64,000 nt of DNA from Mesostigma viride (taxonomy: Eukaryota; Streptophyta; Mesostigmatophyceae; Mesostigmatales; Mesostigmataceae): NCBI GenBank assembly GCA_009746045.1, contig RPFO01000667.1, positions 1,004,221 through 1,068,220 of the forward strand, given 5' to 3'. Made by a program: the position numbers and the translations under genes. This document shows, piece by piece, positions 1 through 13,300 of this stretch. The notes beneath the pieces were generated by a model that was not told where the DNA came from, searched no databases, and worked only from the letters and a program-made list of their open reading frames with translations. How positions within the stretch are numbered: position 1 is the stretch's first letter; every line of letters starts with the position of its first letter.

Positions 1-104
1 GAAATTTCCAAGTATCTGACGCTCGGAGACCTGCCACCGTTTTCCCCTACTTGACCGACCCACATTCCCCGCTAAAAAAGGTGTCCTAGGCGGCGAAATG
101 TAGT

Positions 105-210
105 GCTAGTAGATAGCCGCTTACACCATCCATTCCATCCCATGTTCCCCTCCCACTGAGGACATGCTCACGTGACGCAGTCACGTGCCTATTAATTAAT
201 TAATAAATTG
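105..210 (+). repeat. 3' end of a LINE (family A): hairpin plus (TTAA)n tail
   Basis: This stretch matches the end of the reverse-transcriptase LINE at 49088-49178: the same CATCCATTCC block, the same CCCACTGAGGAC block, then a perfect 8-bp stem at 169-187 (CACGTGAC, loop GCA, GTCACGTG), then CCT and an ATTAATTAATTAA tail. Only the 3' end is present, as expected for a 5'-truncated retrotransposition product. Bases 1-104 upstream are not recognised. The element lies upstream of the pseudouridine synthase gene. Confidence 0.7.
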
Positions 211-1377
211 CTGGCCAAGTGAGGAACCCTCACTAGGCCGGCTAGTGCAAGGATACTAGCTCCGCGGCTCGGCTCCCGGGCGACAAGAGCTCTTCAGTTG
301 GGACGAGCCGTTTAGTTGTTACCGGCAACTGGCGTCGATCAAGGGCGGTTGAGAACGGTCACTTGGCCTGCATGTGGCAGGCCGGTGTGCACATCATGCA
401 TGCCACTCACGCCGGGATTGTGATGCACCTCTAAACTTAGTTCAGTCGGTGATGATCAGTAGCTCAGCGACCCCTGGGCCAAGGTTATGAGTTGCCACCT
501 TGAAGGCGGGTCAATCAGAAAGGCCTAGTAATTGGCCCGTGCCGGGTGTCAGTAAGAAGTTAGCTAGAAACCTCAAAATATGAACATATGTTATCACTAG
601 CTCAATCAATCATCATCAAGATAATGGCTCCCCGGTGAGAGGAGGGGATGGGATGCTAGCCTAATTCTACCGTTAAGTTGCGTTACCGCGTTAAGTTGCG
701 ACGCCGAATTGTAGGCGTCGATGGCAACTTAACGGGGCAACGACTGTAGTTCAATTTTATTTAGTCACTCACGCCTCAAGTTGTGTCCACGCCTTATGAG
801 TTGACCCGATTAAACCCTCAAACCCAACGTGAATGAGATTAAGTCAAATAACCGAATTTGGATGACGCGATGATGAAGGAATCCATAGATGACGCGATAA
901 TATTCCTGCACGCAGTACTTACTGTGTCTACAGGAATTTTGACAAGGCGGCGACACAGGTGGTGCATCATGATACTGCACTTTATCCACCAGGTACTTCA
1001 CGTAAAAATGACCATTGAAAGTTGAAGAAAGAGACTTAATATCTAAGGAATGAGAGGGCGGTGCTTCCAGCAAAGTCTTCATTGATTTTAGATTTATGCA
1101 AGGCATCAGGGAACAAAGCGGTAGAAATCTGGCGACACGAAGGTGCATTTGCGACACGGCTTGAAATTTAAGGTAGTGGATGTGCTTAGTGCTGGCTCCA
1201 TCTGAAATCCAGCGCCACATGAGCTCGACATAATTTTTCAAGAGTATATGCATAAGAGTATTAAGGAAGCGACAAGCCAGGCGCATCCTCACTACCCGTC
1301 CTACGGCATTCTGTCTTCCGCAAGACGTGCCCGAGACGTCTGCCTATATCGAGCTAATGTACTCCTAACAATAATAT
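211..1377. other. Region upstream of the pseudouridine synthase gene
   Basis: No gene is recognised here. A 160-codon open frame on the minus strand (1292-810) has no similarity that I recognise, no spliced partner and an ordinary composition, so I do not call it a gene. The region holds an imperfect inverted repeat at 689-734 (CGTTAAGTTGC then GACGCC against GGCGTC then GCAACTTAACG), with an extra half copy of the outer arm at 671-681. The promoter of the downstream gene must lie here, but I see no clear TATA element near 1378. Confidence 0.4.
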
Positions 1378-4300
1378 ATGGATCCTGCGAAAGTGCGGTA
1401 TCTGCTGACTGTGGAGTACGTCGGAACTAACTTCGTCGGATGGCAACGCCAGTCTGTTGGTCGTACCGTGCAGCAAGTTTTGGAGGTATGGCATCGTCCG
1501 CAAGCTCGCCCATGTCGTTCATTGGGCTTGGCTTTCAGATTCTGACCACTTTGGGTGGTTCGCCCGTCATGACGCACAGGTTTAACCATGAAAGCCAATA
1601 TTGGAAGAAGAATCACTTCGAAGAACGGATATATCAAATTAATTATCTTATTAACTTACCCCAGTCAAGCCAAGGGGGGGGGGCATCTCTTAGATCGGCG
1701 TTTACCCATGGTTGACATCGTGCCGCTGTTTGACGAGATAATGCGAGGCATGTAATGACCACTGCCAAAGGATATTTGATCGAAACCTTGCAGTCAGCCA
1801 ATTTTACTGCACGGCACAGAAAATCGGTTACGTCGTTTCTGAAGGGACTACGTCCTTCAGGAGGCATTGCAAAGTGTTGCATGGATACTTGTAACCCATG
1901 CGCGCAGTTTATGCAGCCATGTTGCCAAAATCCTTCTTAGGTTGCCCCCCCGTACTATATTTGTATCTCTGATGGCCGATTTGCTTGGTCGTTCTTTCTT
2001 CCATGTATTTTTTACACTGGTTGACATCTGCTTATAAATTTAGCTGCTTTTCACCCTGTACTTGCAACCTATTCCTTTGGCATCGTTCTCTCTTCCATGT
2101 GTTGTTTTTGACACTGGTTGACAGCTGTTTATCAATTTTGTTTGTCGACTCTCGTGCATGTTTGTTAGGTCTCTGCGTGTTTGGTTATTCCCTGGCCTGC
2201 CTGATGTTCCGCCAGGATGGTTGCAGGAAGCCGTCAAGTGTTTCTTTGGCAAACCTTTTTAGTAACTGATTCTCTGGCATGCTTACCTACATTCGGGATG
2301 GTTGCATGCTAACTTGTTCTCTACTATGCTTATCTACATCCGGGCCGGTTGCAGGAAGCCATCAAGAGTTTCTTGGGCGAACCAGCGCTCATCCATGGCT
2401 CGAGTCGCACGGTGGGGAATAGCCAACCACGAATGCAGTTATGACCACCATTTATGATTAAGAATGTAGAGTGTACGGCTCGATTCGAACGGCGAAATGC
2501 AGTTATGACCACCATTTATGATTAAGAATGTAGAGTGTACGGCTCGATTCGAACGGCGAAATGCAGTTATGACCACCATTTATGATTAAGAATGTAGAGT
2601 GTACGGCTCGATTCGAACGGCGAGTGATCGTGATAGTCTTTTACAGAGGCTAGTTCTTGGATTACACAGCGATTCTCTAGTCCATGTGCCCTATGCCAGA
2701 TGTCATGAGCACAACATCCCCCAGTCGCACGGTGGGTGCTTTACGCCGTTGGTAACTTCAGGAAGTCTATCTTGCCGTCATCGGTGCGTCGTTGGGTTGT
2801 GCCGCCGCAATGCCACAGTGGATGGATGCTGTATTATATAATGCTAGTATATCTACTAAATTAATTAGGGGGTTGCGATGGCTTCCTGCCCGTGTGGCGA
2901 AATTCCCCAGTGCCCGTACTACCGCTTCGCTAGCCAAGCCCTATGGTGGTTGGCTTCCAAAATGCCAGCTGTCACCCATACACAGTCGGGAGAACGTTTT
3001 TAGAATACATATTTCCGTTGCACAGAGTGTGCTGGGCTCTACCAGTGACTCTGCCTCTTCTGGGTGTATCGGCTTAATAAACACGTATCCCCTTAATAAA
3101 GACGTATCCCCTTTAATAAACACGTATCCCTTTAATAAACACGTATCCCCTTAATAAAGACGTATCCCCTTTAATAAACACGTATCCCTTTAATAAACAC
3201 GTATCCCCTTAATAAAGACGTATCCCCTTTAATAAACACGTATCCCTTTAATAAACACGTATCCCCTTAATAAAGACGTATCCCCTTAATAAACACGTAT
3301 CCCTTTAATAAACACGTATCCCTTTAATAAAGACGTATCCCCTTAATAAACACGTATCCCTTTAATAAACACGTATCCCTTTAATAAACACGTATCCCCT
3401 TAATAAAGACGTATCCCCTTTAATAAACACGTATCCCCTTAATAAACACGTATCCCCTTAATAAAGACGTATCCCCTTAATAAACACGTATCCCTTTAAT
3501 AAACACGTATCCCCTTAATAAAGACGTATCCCCTTAATAAACACGTATCCCTTTAATAAACACGTATCCCTTTAATAAACACGTATCCCCTTAATAAACA
3601 CGTATCCCCTTAATAAACACGTATCCCCTTAATAAAGACGTATCCCCTTAATAAAGACGTATCCCTTTAATAAACACATATCCCCTTAATAAACACGTAG
3701 GCTGCGACACATGAGCATTCTTGATATAGTGACATACCCCAGCTGTGACATGTACAGCTTGCTACTCCATGATGACCAGTTCCCTGGTTCTGTTGCCACA
3801 AGACAACAAAGTACGGCTTTCGATGTTTTGTGGTTTGATCTCCTGGTCCTGTTGGTAGAGAGCAAAGGGGCCCGTGCGCTCCTTTGCCCTTTATGACGTA
3901 TCGTCGCATTGTTTGCCCCATATGGTCGCATTGTTTGCCCCATATGGTAGCATTGTTTGCCCCCTATGGTAGCATGCATTGTTTGCCCCATATGGTAGCA
4001 TTGTTTGCCCCATATGGTAGCATTGTTTGCCCCATATGGTGGCATTGTTTGCCCCCTATGGTAGCATTGTTTGCCCCCTATGGTAGCATTGTTTGCCCCG
4101 TACGGTAGCATTGTTTGCCCCGTGTGGAAGCGCTGTTTGCCCCATATGGTCGCATTGTTTGCCCCATATGGTAGCATTGTTTGCCCCCTATGGTAGCATG
4201 CATTGTTTGCCCCATATGGTAGCATTGTTTGCCCCATATGGTAGCATTGTTTGCCCCATATGGTAGCATTGTTTGCCCCATATGGTAGCATTGTTTGCCC

Positions 4301-7300
4301 CCTATGGTAGCATGCATTGTTTGCCCCATATGGTAGCATTGTTTGCCCCATATGGTAGCATTGTTTGCCCCATATGGTAGCATTGTTTGCCCCATATGGT
4401 AGCATTGTTTGCCCCGTACGGTAGCATTGTTTGCCCCGTGTGGAAGCGCTGTTTGCCCCATATGGTAGCATTGTTTGCCCCATATGGTCGCATTGTTTGC
4501 CCCATATGGTAGCATTGTTTGCCCCATATGGTAGTATTGTTTGCCCCATATGGTAGCATTGTTTGCCCCATATGGTAGCATTGTTTGCCCCATATGGCAG
4601 CATTGTTTTCCCCATATGGTAGCATTGTTTTCCCCATATGGTAGCATTGTTTGCCCCATATGGTAGCATTGTTTGCCCCATACGGTAGCATTGTTTGCCC
4701 CATACGGTAGCATTGTTTGCCCCATATGGTAGCATTGTTTGCCCCCTATGGTAGCATTGTTTGCCCCATACGGTCGCATTGTTTGCCCCATATGGTAGCA
4801 TTGTTTGCCCCCTATGGTAGCATTGTTTGCCCCATATGGTCGCATTGTTTGCCCCATATGGTAGCATTGTTTGCCCCATATGGTAGCATTGTTTGCCCCA
4901 TATGGTCGCATTGTTTGCCCCATATGGTCGCATTGTTTGCCCCATCTGGTAGCATTGTTTGCCCCCTATGGTAGCATTGTTTGCCCCATATGGTCGCATT
5001 GTTTGCCCCATATGGTAGCATTGTTTGCCCCATATGGTAGCATTGTTTGCCCCCTATGGTCGCATTGTTTGCCCCATATGGTCGCATTGTTTGCCCCATA
5101 TGGTCGCATTGTTTGCCCCATTTGGTCGCATTGTTTGCCCCATATGGTTGCATTGTTTGCCCCCTATGGTAGCATTGTTTGCCCCCTATGGTCGCATTGT
5201 TTGCCCCATATGGTCGCATTCTTTGCCCCATATGGTCGCATTGTTTGCCCCATTTGGTCGCATTGTTTGCCCCATATGGTTGCATTGTTTGCCCCATATG
5301 GTAGCATTGTTTGCCCCCTATGGTCGCATTGTTTGCCCCATATGGTAGCATTGTTTGCCCCATATGGTAGCATTGTTTTCCCCATACGGTCGCATTGTTT
5401 GCCCCCTATGGCAGCATTGTTTGCCCCATATGGTCGCATTGTTTGCCCCATATGGTAGCATTGTTTGCCCCATACGGTCGCATTGTTTGCCCCATATGGT
5501 AGCATTGTTTGCCCCATATGGTCGCATTGTTTGCCCCATATGGTAGCATTGTTTGCCCCATATGGTCGCATTGTTTGCCCCATATGGTCGCATTGTTTGC
5601 CCCATATGGTCGCATTGTTTGCCCCATATGGTCGCATTGTTTGCCCCATATGGTCGCATTGTTTGCCCCCTATGGTAGCATTGTTTGCCCCATATGGTAG
5701 CATTGTTTGCCCCCTATGGTAGCATTGTTTGCCCCGTGTGGAAGCGCTGTTTGCCCTGTATGGTAGCATGCAATAACAGAAGCTCCCTTTCCCCACCATT
5801 CCGCCCGCCCGCCCACCCGCCCCTCCCTCCCTCCCTGCCTCCCTCCCTCCCTCCCTCCCTCCCTCCCTCCCTCCCTCCCTCCCTCCTCCCTCCCTCCCTC
5901 CCTCCCTCCCTCCCTCCCTCCCTCCCTCCCTCCCTCCCTCCCTCCCTCCCTCCTCCCTCCCTCCCTCCCTCCCTCCCTCCCTCCCTCCCTCCCTCCCTCC
6001 CTCCCTCCCTCCCTCCCTCCCTCCCTCCCTCCCTCCCTCCCTCCCCCTCCCTCCCTCCCTCCCTCCCTCCGTCCGTCCCTCCGTCCGTCCGTCCGTCTGT
6101 TTGTTCGTTCGTTTGCCATGGAAACCGGGCGCACTTTCATCTGTCTTAGGGCACCTCGTAACTGACCTGCCTCTAAATCCTAAACCCTAAACAGCATCTC
6201 GTGACTTACCTGCCTTCGATGATATGCTGAAACAAAAGCAAGCTTCTGTTCCCCACCCGTTGCTTACTTTTCCCCTTCCCCTACAAGAACGTGGGTGTGC
6301 CACCGCGGGGCAACACCATTTCCTGACTTGCGATATCTAGCAGCTTACCTATCCCTTATGATATCTCACCGTAGTGGTCAAAATCACTTTGCGTATAATT
6401 GTTTGCGAATCGACCTCGCAAACTGCTATTAATGTGCTTCATTTTGGGTCGCAAAGTTCAAATGTTACCGCACCGCGCCTGCGCCGTGCCGCACAGCCCC
6501 AAGCCTAGCTATTTTAATCAGTGCTACCCAATGGATCAATAAAATTACTCAGTTGGGTAGTTGGGTTACATTGGAAGGGGGACAAGGGATATGAAGTCGG
6601 TGAGACCCAAGCCACTGACCACAAACAAGTCGATCGGCTCGCAAACCTAAAACTTTGCCTTCGTTTTGGGTCGCAAACTATAAATTTCACCTTGTTTTGG
6701 GGTTGCAAAGTAATTATTCGCAAAGTGATTTTGACCACTACGGTATTGCTCACCTGCCCCTTACGATATCTAATAGCTCACCTGCCCCTTATGATAACTT
6801 ACATCTTACCTGCCCCTCATGATATCTAATAGCTATTCGCATCTGATAATGTTGGTTCTTCTTCCCATTCACCCACCCTTTTGTCCCTACCAGGACGCGG
6901 GCGTGCACGCGCTGGGCAACACGGCGCACCTGGATATCTGCCGCGTGAGCAAGCGCAAGCCGGGGCAGACGGTGCGTCCCATGAAACAGTTATGAGATAT
7001 GCATTGTGCTGAAAAAGAGTACTAGCAACAGTTATGAGATATGCATTATGCTGAAAAAGAGTACTAGCAACAGTTATGAGATATGCATTATGCTGAAAAA
7101 AGAGTACTAGCATGCTATGAAACAATGAAGGGGTACCGTGCGTGCGCATGTTGGTGGCACCGCTCCCTTTGCCCGCTAGGAACGTGGCAGGCAGGGTTGA
7201 TGGCCCATTGAGTCAAATGATAGTAAATAGTGATGGTAATAGTGATAGTAACAGTGATAGTTATCGTGATAGTAATGGTAATAGTGATAGTAGTTAATGA

Positions 7301-10300
7301 TGTTGAAAAACAACTGTATGGTGCTGAATCGCAGCACATTACCTTCACATGCAATGTTTTCTGGCCTCCGTTTCCTTCTGGTCTATCTTGTTTTGATTGT
7401 GTCTTTCTTTCTGTCTGCGACCGTTGGAATCCGTTGCAGTTGCATGTACTCATGGTAGAGGTAGTAGTAGTACTACCTAGTAGTAGTAGTATACTACTAA
7501 TATAGAGGTCCAGAGTGCAGCCGTGATCAACCAGGAGTCACCTTTGGCCGGCTTCCGCGGCGTGACCCAGTGCGTAGTTCTCCTACTCACATCCGCCCCC
7601 GTGGGGCTAGCAGTTAGATCTGATCCACTGGTTCATATTGGGGAATTTCGGACGCACTTGCACCGCTCTCCGGTAGAGTGCTTTTTTCGCAGTTGGGCTA
7701 TCGCTTGGGATGCCTTCGGATCAGGAGACCCCTACAGCCGCGAAATCATGCAAGAGGTCCTGTGTTCGAATCCGGTACGGTACCAAACTATTTCATAGTA
7801 TACTACAAATCTAGTATACCAATGTATATACTACTTATCTAGTATACTGCTAATGTATATACTACAAATATAGTACTACTAATATAGTAGCACATTTAGT
7901 GTCAGCACATCTAGCTTTCCTTCTTGCGTTCCTCCCTCTGTGACCACCACACCGCCTGGCCCCCGGCAACGTGTGCCATCCAGCAACTTATATCCGCAAA
8001 CCCAAACACCATCTCCCTCGTTTGCAACAGCCCACCCTTCTGCGCTCGTGGACCTGCGTCAGCGCTTTTTACACCTTTTGGTGTCGTGCGTGCGCATTGT
8101 GGCGACACCGTACTTGTGCCACTGCCTTGTTGCATATTCTAAAAGAGATTCGTTTTTTTCCTGTGAATCCTAACTCAAGGGGATACTATGATGTAGCCCA
8201 AAATTATACCACTTGACAACGGCAACAGGCTCTGTTGCCAAATGGTATAATATCCCCTGCATATTGTTACATACTACTATTATTTCTTTGCTATTAAATG
8301 GTGAGATCTGGCAGCTCCTCCACACTAACATTTTCAACTTTGTCTTTGACAGCCATTTGCAAACTTTGCTTCTGTGGTGCACGTGATGGAGACGTGCAGC
8401 TGGCCCCCCACGAGCCGTCGGCGGTGCTTAAAGCGATCAACCACTTCCTGAGGGTAAGTAATCGACTTACTCGTTGATACCTATACTTCTCTTGTAACTA
8501 ATTAATCCTACGGGTAAGGGCGTGTGTGGTGGTGAAGAGCGCAGCTACCTTTGGGAGGAGCTATGTTACTCCTCTCTTCGGCAGCAGCTGTGTTATTCCT
8601 GTCTTTATTATTCCCGTCTTTGGCAGCAAGCCAGCAACTATATGATTCTTCTCTTTATCATTCCTCCCTTTGGCAGCAACTATAGGATGGTGTTCAAGGC
8701 GCTCAACCACTTCCTGCATGCAGGGGTCTTCATACGGACGACGCAACAGCCAGGTACCGATTGGGTCAGCAGGCACTGGACAAGAGGGGAAAATCTGCTG
8801 CGTCGTCCGCCGTATAGTCGGCAGGTAGATCAGCGGGCACCTCCGTTTGCTTCAGAGGCCCGCGATTCAGAGCATCGTCAGCAGCAAGCATCAAATGCTT
8901 AAACTGCTTGGCCAGTTCAGGTTGTGCCACGAGGGTTTGCATCAGCCTCGTGGCCTCGTCCGCACTAAAGCGTGGCAGGACGGAGCTTGCGGCCTCGCCA
9001 CTTGGCGCATCTGTGTGTTCTCCCGTGCGGCTCCGTGTGCCGGAAGCCATCGGGACGTGTATGAATACAAGTTAAAGCCCCCGGCCGGCTAAGCTATGGC
9101 GGTCGGTCACGTTGAGCTTGGGAGAATGAGAACACAGAGAACCGCTGTCCGAGCTGGCCAACCACTGGCTTATGTCCTAGCCAGCAAAGCCTATCCGGTT
9201 AGCCGTAACCGTGGGACAGGCTAGCTGTGCGTACTGACCCGGATAAGGCCCCGGACTGGGGCCTAGGTGGCGCCGGCCCTAGGCGCCGCCCTTAGACCGG
9301 TCGACCGCATCGGACCGCCGGATAATAGCCGGCGGCTTAGCGGACGCTAGCGGAAGGCGTGCGGACGGACATGGGGAACTTAGAGCCAGATGCTAGGGCT
9401 CTAGAGTTACTCAACTCCCTTATCTCTCATGCATTCCCGTAGGGACGGTTCTCGACGCCTTCCACCGCTTTGTGCGGGTAAGCAGGCACTGGACAACAAG
9501 AAAATACATTTCTTGTTTTTGGTCCATTGGAGTTCCTTCCCACCAAGAGAAACATTTATTTTACATTTTTGTGTGCTAGGCTTTATACGGACAGCCTATA
9601 CCACACCTTCAAACTCAGTGCACATCATTATCAAGTTGGTTATTGTAGCACCATGCTGGGGGCCCAGCATACTCGAACACAAGGTGTTGCCCCTCTTAGC
9701 AGCGTGGGTGGGTGGGTGGGAGCTGAAAAGAGGCCTCCCTACGTCCCCTACACCACTCTAAGTACTGACTATCATTCACATTGCGCCACGCAGGCCTGCC
9801 GGCTGGCGCAGGTACAAGGTGTACTGACTGCCAATCACAGTTGCGCCACGCCTGGCGGCTGGCGCAGGTAACAAGGTCTAGTGACGTACGTTAGAAGCTA
9901 CCTAGGCCTGCACTCCGGAACCACACTCAGCCTAGGCACAAAAAGGGCCGGCCGGTGCAGTACCCTCGTGACAAGCGCTAGTCTTACGCTACCTACGGCA
10001 GGTCGGTCCCCTTTGAGCCCGTCCACGCGTCATATATAAAATGAGCGAAGCTCAGCAAATACATTTCTTGTTTTTGGTCCATTGGAGTTCCTTCCCACCA
10101 AGAGAAACATTTATTTTACATTTTTGTGTGCTAGGCTTTATACGGACAGCCTATACCACACCTTCAAACTCAGTGCACATCATTATCAAGTTGGTTATTG
10201 TAGCACCATGCTGGGGGCCCAGCATACTCGAACACAAGGTGTTGCCCCCACACCTCCTTCCTGGCCACCAAGGCTGTCGCCAACCTTGGTGCCGATTTTC

Positions 10301-13300
10301 TTTCCGCCCATGGCCCCCCTCCTGCACGCTGCCACGGCTGTACTGCCGCCCCCGTGTGGCCGCTACGGTTTCCCGGCGGACGCAGGGCGGCACCCATGTC
10401 GTTCCCCCCGTTAGGGGGGCGGTTTCCAGCGGCTGCTCATTAGGCCTTACGCCCCCGGACCGTCTCTCACAAGCCCAGGACCCATCACCAGCCCCACCCC
10501 CGAGGCTGGGATTTCCCGGCATTGAAACCTTTGTGGCGATAGGCCCTCTACCCTACCAAGGCCTTGGCTTGGAAACTGCTTAGCCAAGGCCCTGACCAGG
10601 GCTTGTGTTGTTGTAGGAAATTTTTTATGGCATAGATATGCCCCCCTGGCTGAACCGAACTCTTTATCGCTTTTCCTATAATGCATCATACAGGATAAAA
10701 ACAAGGCGATAAAACAGCAAGAATTTCAGCCCCGCCAGGCGAACATTCTTTGCTGAAAAACTGGGCAATGATGAAGAGCGCGCTCCTCCCACCAAGATTC
10801 GCTCCAGCCCCGCATCCTCCCCGAAACTCCCGTCTGGCCACAGGCCGAAAGATCGGGTCCGCTGTCAGGCTCCTGGCAGTTATGGGCTACCCTGGCACCC
10901 CGCGCTAGCCATCTCCACGTTTAAGGCAGATTCGCCTCCACCTGTGATTCTTTCCACCGTAGCCGCTGGCCCTGGCCTGTATGGCTCCTTCCCTGACGTT
11001 GTCCGACTAAAACGCAGCTTCCCCAGTGTCAGGAAGCCGCTTGCCGCACCCAGGGGTAGAGGGGAATCGTCAGTGGGCCCAGCGCCGGAAATCACACCCT
11101 TTTACTCAAAACGTAGAGCCCCCCACCCAACAACCATTACCGTGGCCTGTAACGGTGGGTGGCGAACATAAAGAACTTTATTCCAGGCCTCTCCACGCCC
11201 GGAGAGGCCGATAGCATCGTCTTACATTCAGCGCAGCCGCCATAGCGGCCAGCCGACCTTGCCAGCAAATGCTGGGATCAAGTTGCGAAGCTGAAAAGAG
11301 GCCTCCCTACGTCCCCTACACCACTCTAAGTACTGACTATCATTCACATTGCGCCACGCAGGCCTGCCGGCTGGCGCAGGTACAAGGTGTACTGACTGCC
11401 AATCACAGTTGCGCCACGCCTGGCGGCTGGCGCAGGTAACAAGGTCTAGTGACGTACGTTAGAAGCTACCTAGGCCTGCACTCCGGAACCACACTCAGCC
11501 TCGGCACAAAAAGGGCCGGCCGGTGCAGTACCCTCGTGACAAGCGCTAGTCTTACGCTACCTACGGCAGGTCGGTCCCCTTTGAGCCCGTCCACGCGTCA
11601 TATATAAAATGAGCGAAGCTCAGCAAATCCTTACAGAAAAAGTAACAGTCACAGATGTTTTTATCTAATCCCCCCGTGTCGCTCATCAATCAACCAGGGG
11701 ATGCCGCAGCCAACCGTTTTCTGCGGGTAAGCACACACTAGATTGCCAGGTTGGGCACTCGTAGATGCGCTCGGAGCAGGTGGTGCAAGCATTTCCGTTT
11801 TTTCAAGCTTTGTGGGAGCCGAGACAGTAGGGTTACAATCATCTTGCTTCACATCACACATTATCTGGATCTTTCGCGAGCTAGAACTGCTTTCTAGGTA
11901 TACTGCTACTATTGATGGAAGTCAAGTGTTTGTGAGGGTTTTGGACGTGGTGGTTGGGGGGGCGGGGGGGGGGGGGGGGGGGGGGACGTGACGGCTGCCA
12001 GTGGTCTGCCAAGTCCCTTGGAAGCGGTCTCTGTGACTTTGGTGTAGTGAGGCTTTTTGGTGTGTTCATTAATGTATTAATGAATAGCACGTGGATCTGT
12101 TGGCCCCCAGTCAATGGCAGAGCGATCCAGGCATGCGTGCAAAGGTCACTATAGACAGCGTTCATGATTCGCCTGCTGCAGTTTTTCATTTACCTACTTT
12201 TGTTTTCCTTACTCTACTTAAGACTATGAGCCCGTTGTATGAGCCCTTTCTCGCTGATGTGAGACGCGTGTCCATGGGATCGCCTTATTGGTCCTTATGT
12301 GTGAATCAGTGGAAGATATTATGTAGTCGTCCACTTTATTATGTTGTGTATGAATCAATGGAATCAATTTGTAGTCCATGTGTTACTTAATGGGATTGCC
12401 TGATACGTCCTTACGTGCGTGCAAAGTAGTTTACACGCTCATCGCCCATTCCCTTGCTTGTCTCACATACATTGTTAGTAGCGGTATTACTGCTATCACG
12501 TTACTTGCTTTTTTATGATAGTATCTGCTAGTTTGATACTATGGAAAAATTCCTATAGCTAGCTCGTGTAATGTATCCAAAGCTTGCCGCAAAGGGGGGG
12601 GGCAAACATACTAGAACTCAAGCACTGAAGGGTGTTTTGCGCGGCGAAGCTATACACCTGTTATTCAGTAAGTAGGATTGCTCTTAACTCTCCATAGTAA
12701 AATATATACTACTATGAGCTATACACCTGTTATTCAGTAAGTAGCATTGCTCTTAACTCTCCATAGTAAAATATATAAGCTATACACCTGGTATTCAGTA
12801 AGTAGCATTACTCTTAACTCTCCATAGTAAAATATATACTACTATGAGCTATACACCTGGTATTCAGTAAGTAGCATTACTCTTAACTCTCCATAGTAAA
12901 ATATATACTACTATGATTCTTCTTTTCCGGGTTTTCCTTGTGTTGCATTCCCCTCTCACCTCCGTAACTTATCATTCTCAATGAAAATATATATATATAT
13001 ATATATGATAATGACAAAGTACGGAGGTGGGATGGGCTCTCCATACATACATACACGCCCCTCTTTGGGCCATGCTCTTATTCCTGTGTGCATGCGTGGA
13101 CATGGTCTGTGGGGTTTGGCTCATTATTGTTGCAAATACTGTGGGGGGCCCCATGGCCCTGTGCAGAAGGCAGGGACCCTGGATGTGTCAGTGCGCGGCG
13201 CCCACCGCGTGCCAGAGACGATCCACGCACGCTACGCCGCCACGAGCCGTGTGTGAGTGGTTGGATGTCTGGTTTGTTTCGTGGTCGCGATGCACTAAAC

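Noticed and set aside
3063-5768. CRISPR array
   Set aside because: Head-to-tail satellites without unique spacers or cas genes, in a eukaryotic intron.
3686-5799. Long frames of up to 441 codons over the 22-bp array
   Set aside because: They exist on both strands because the 22-bp unit has no stop; the array sits in an intron.
6170-6192. Interstitial telomere (CCTAAACCCTAAAC)
   Set aside because: Only two units; likely chance or a minute relic.
7680-7790. tRNA gene
   Set aside because: A B-box-like GTTCGAATCC is present but T-stem and acceptor do not pair; at most a decayed SINE.
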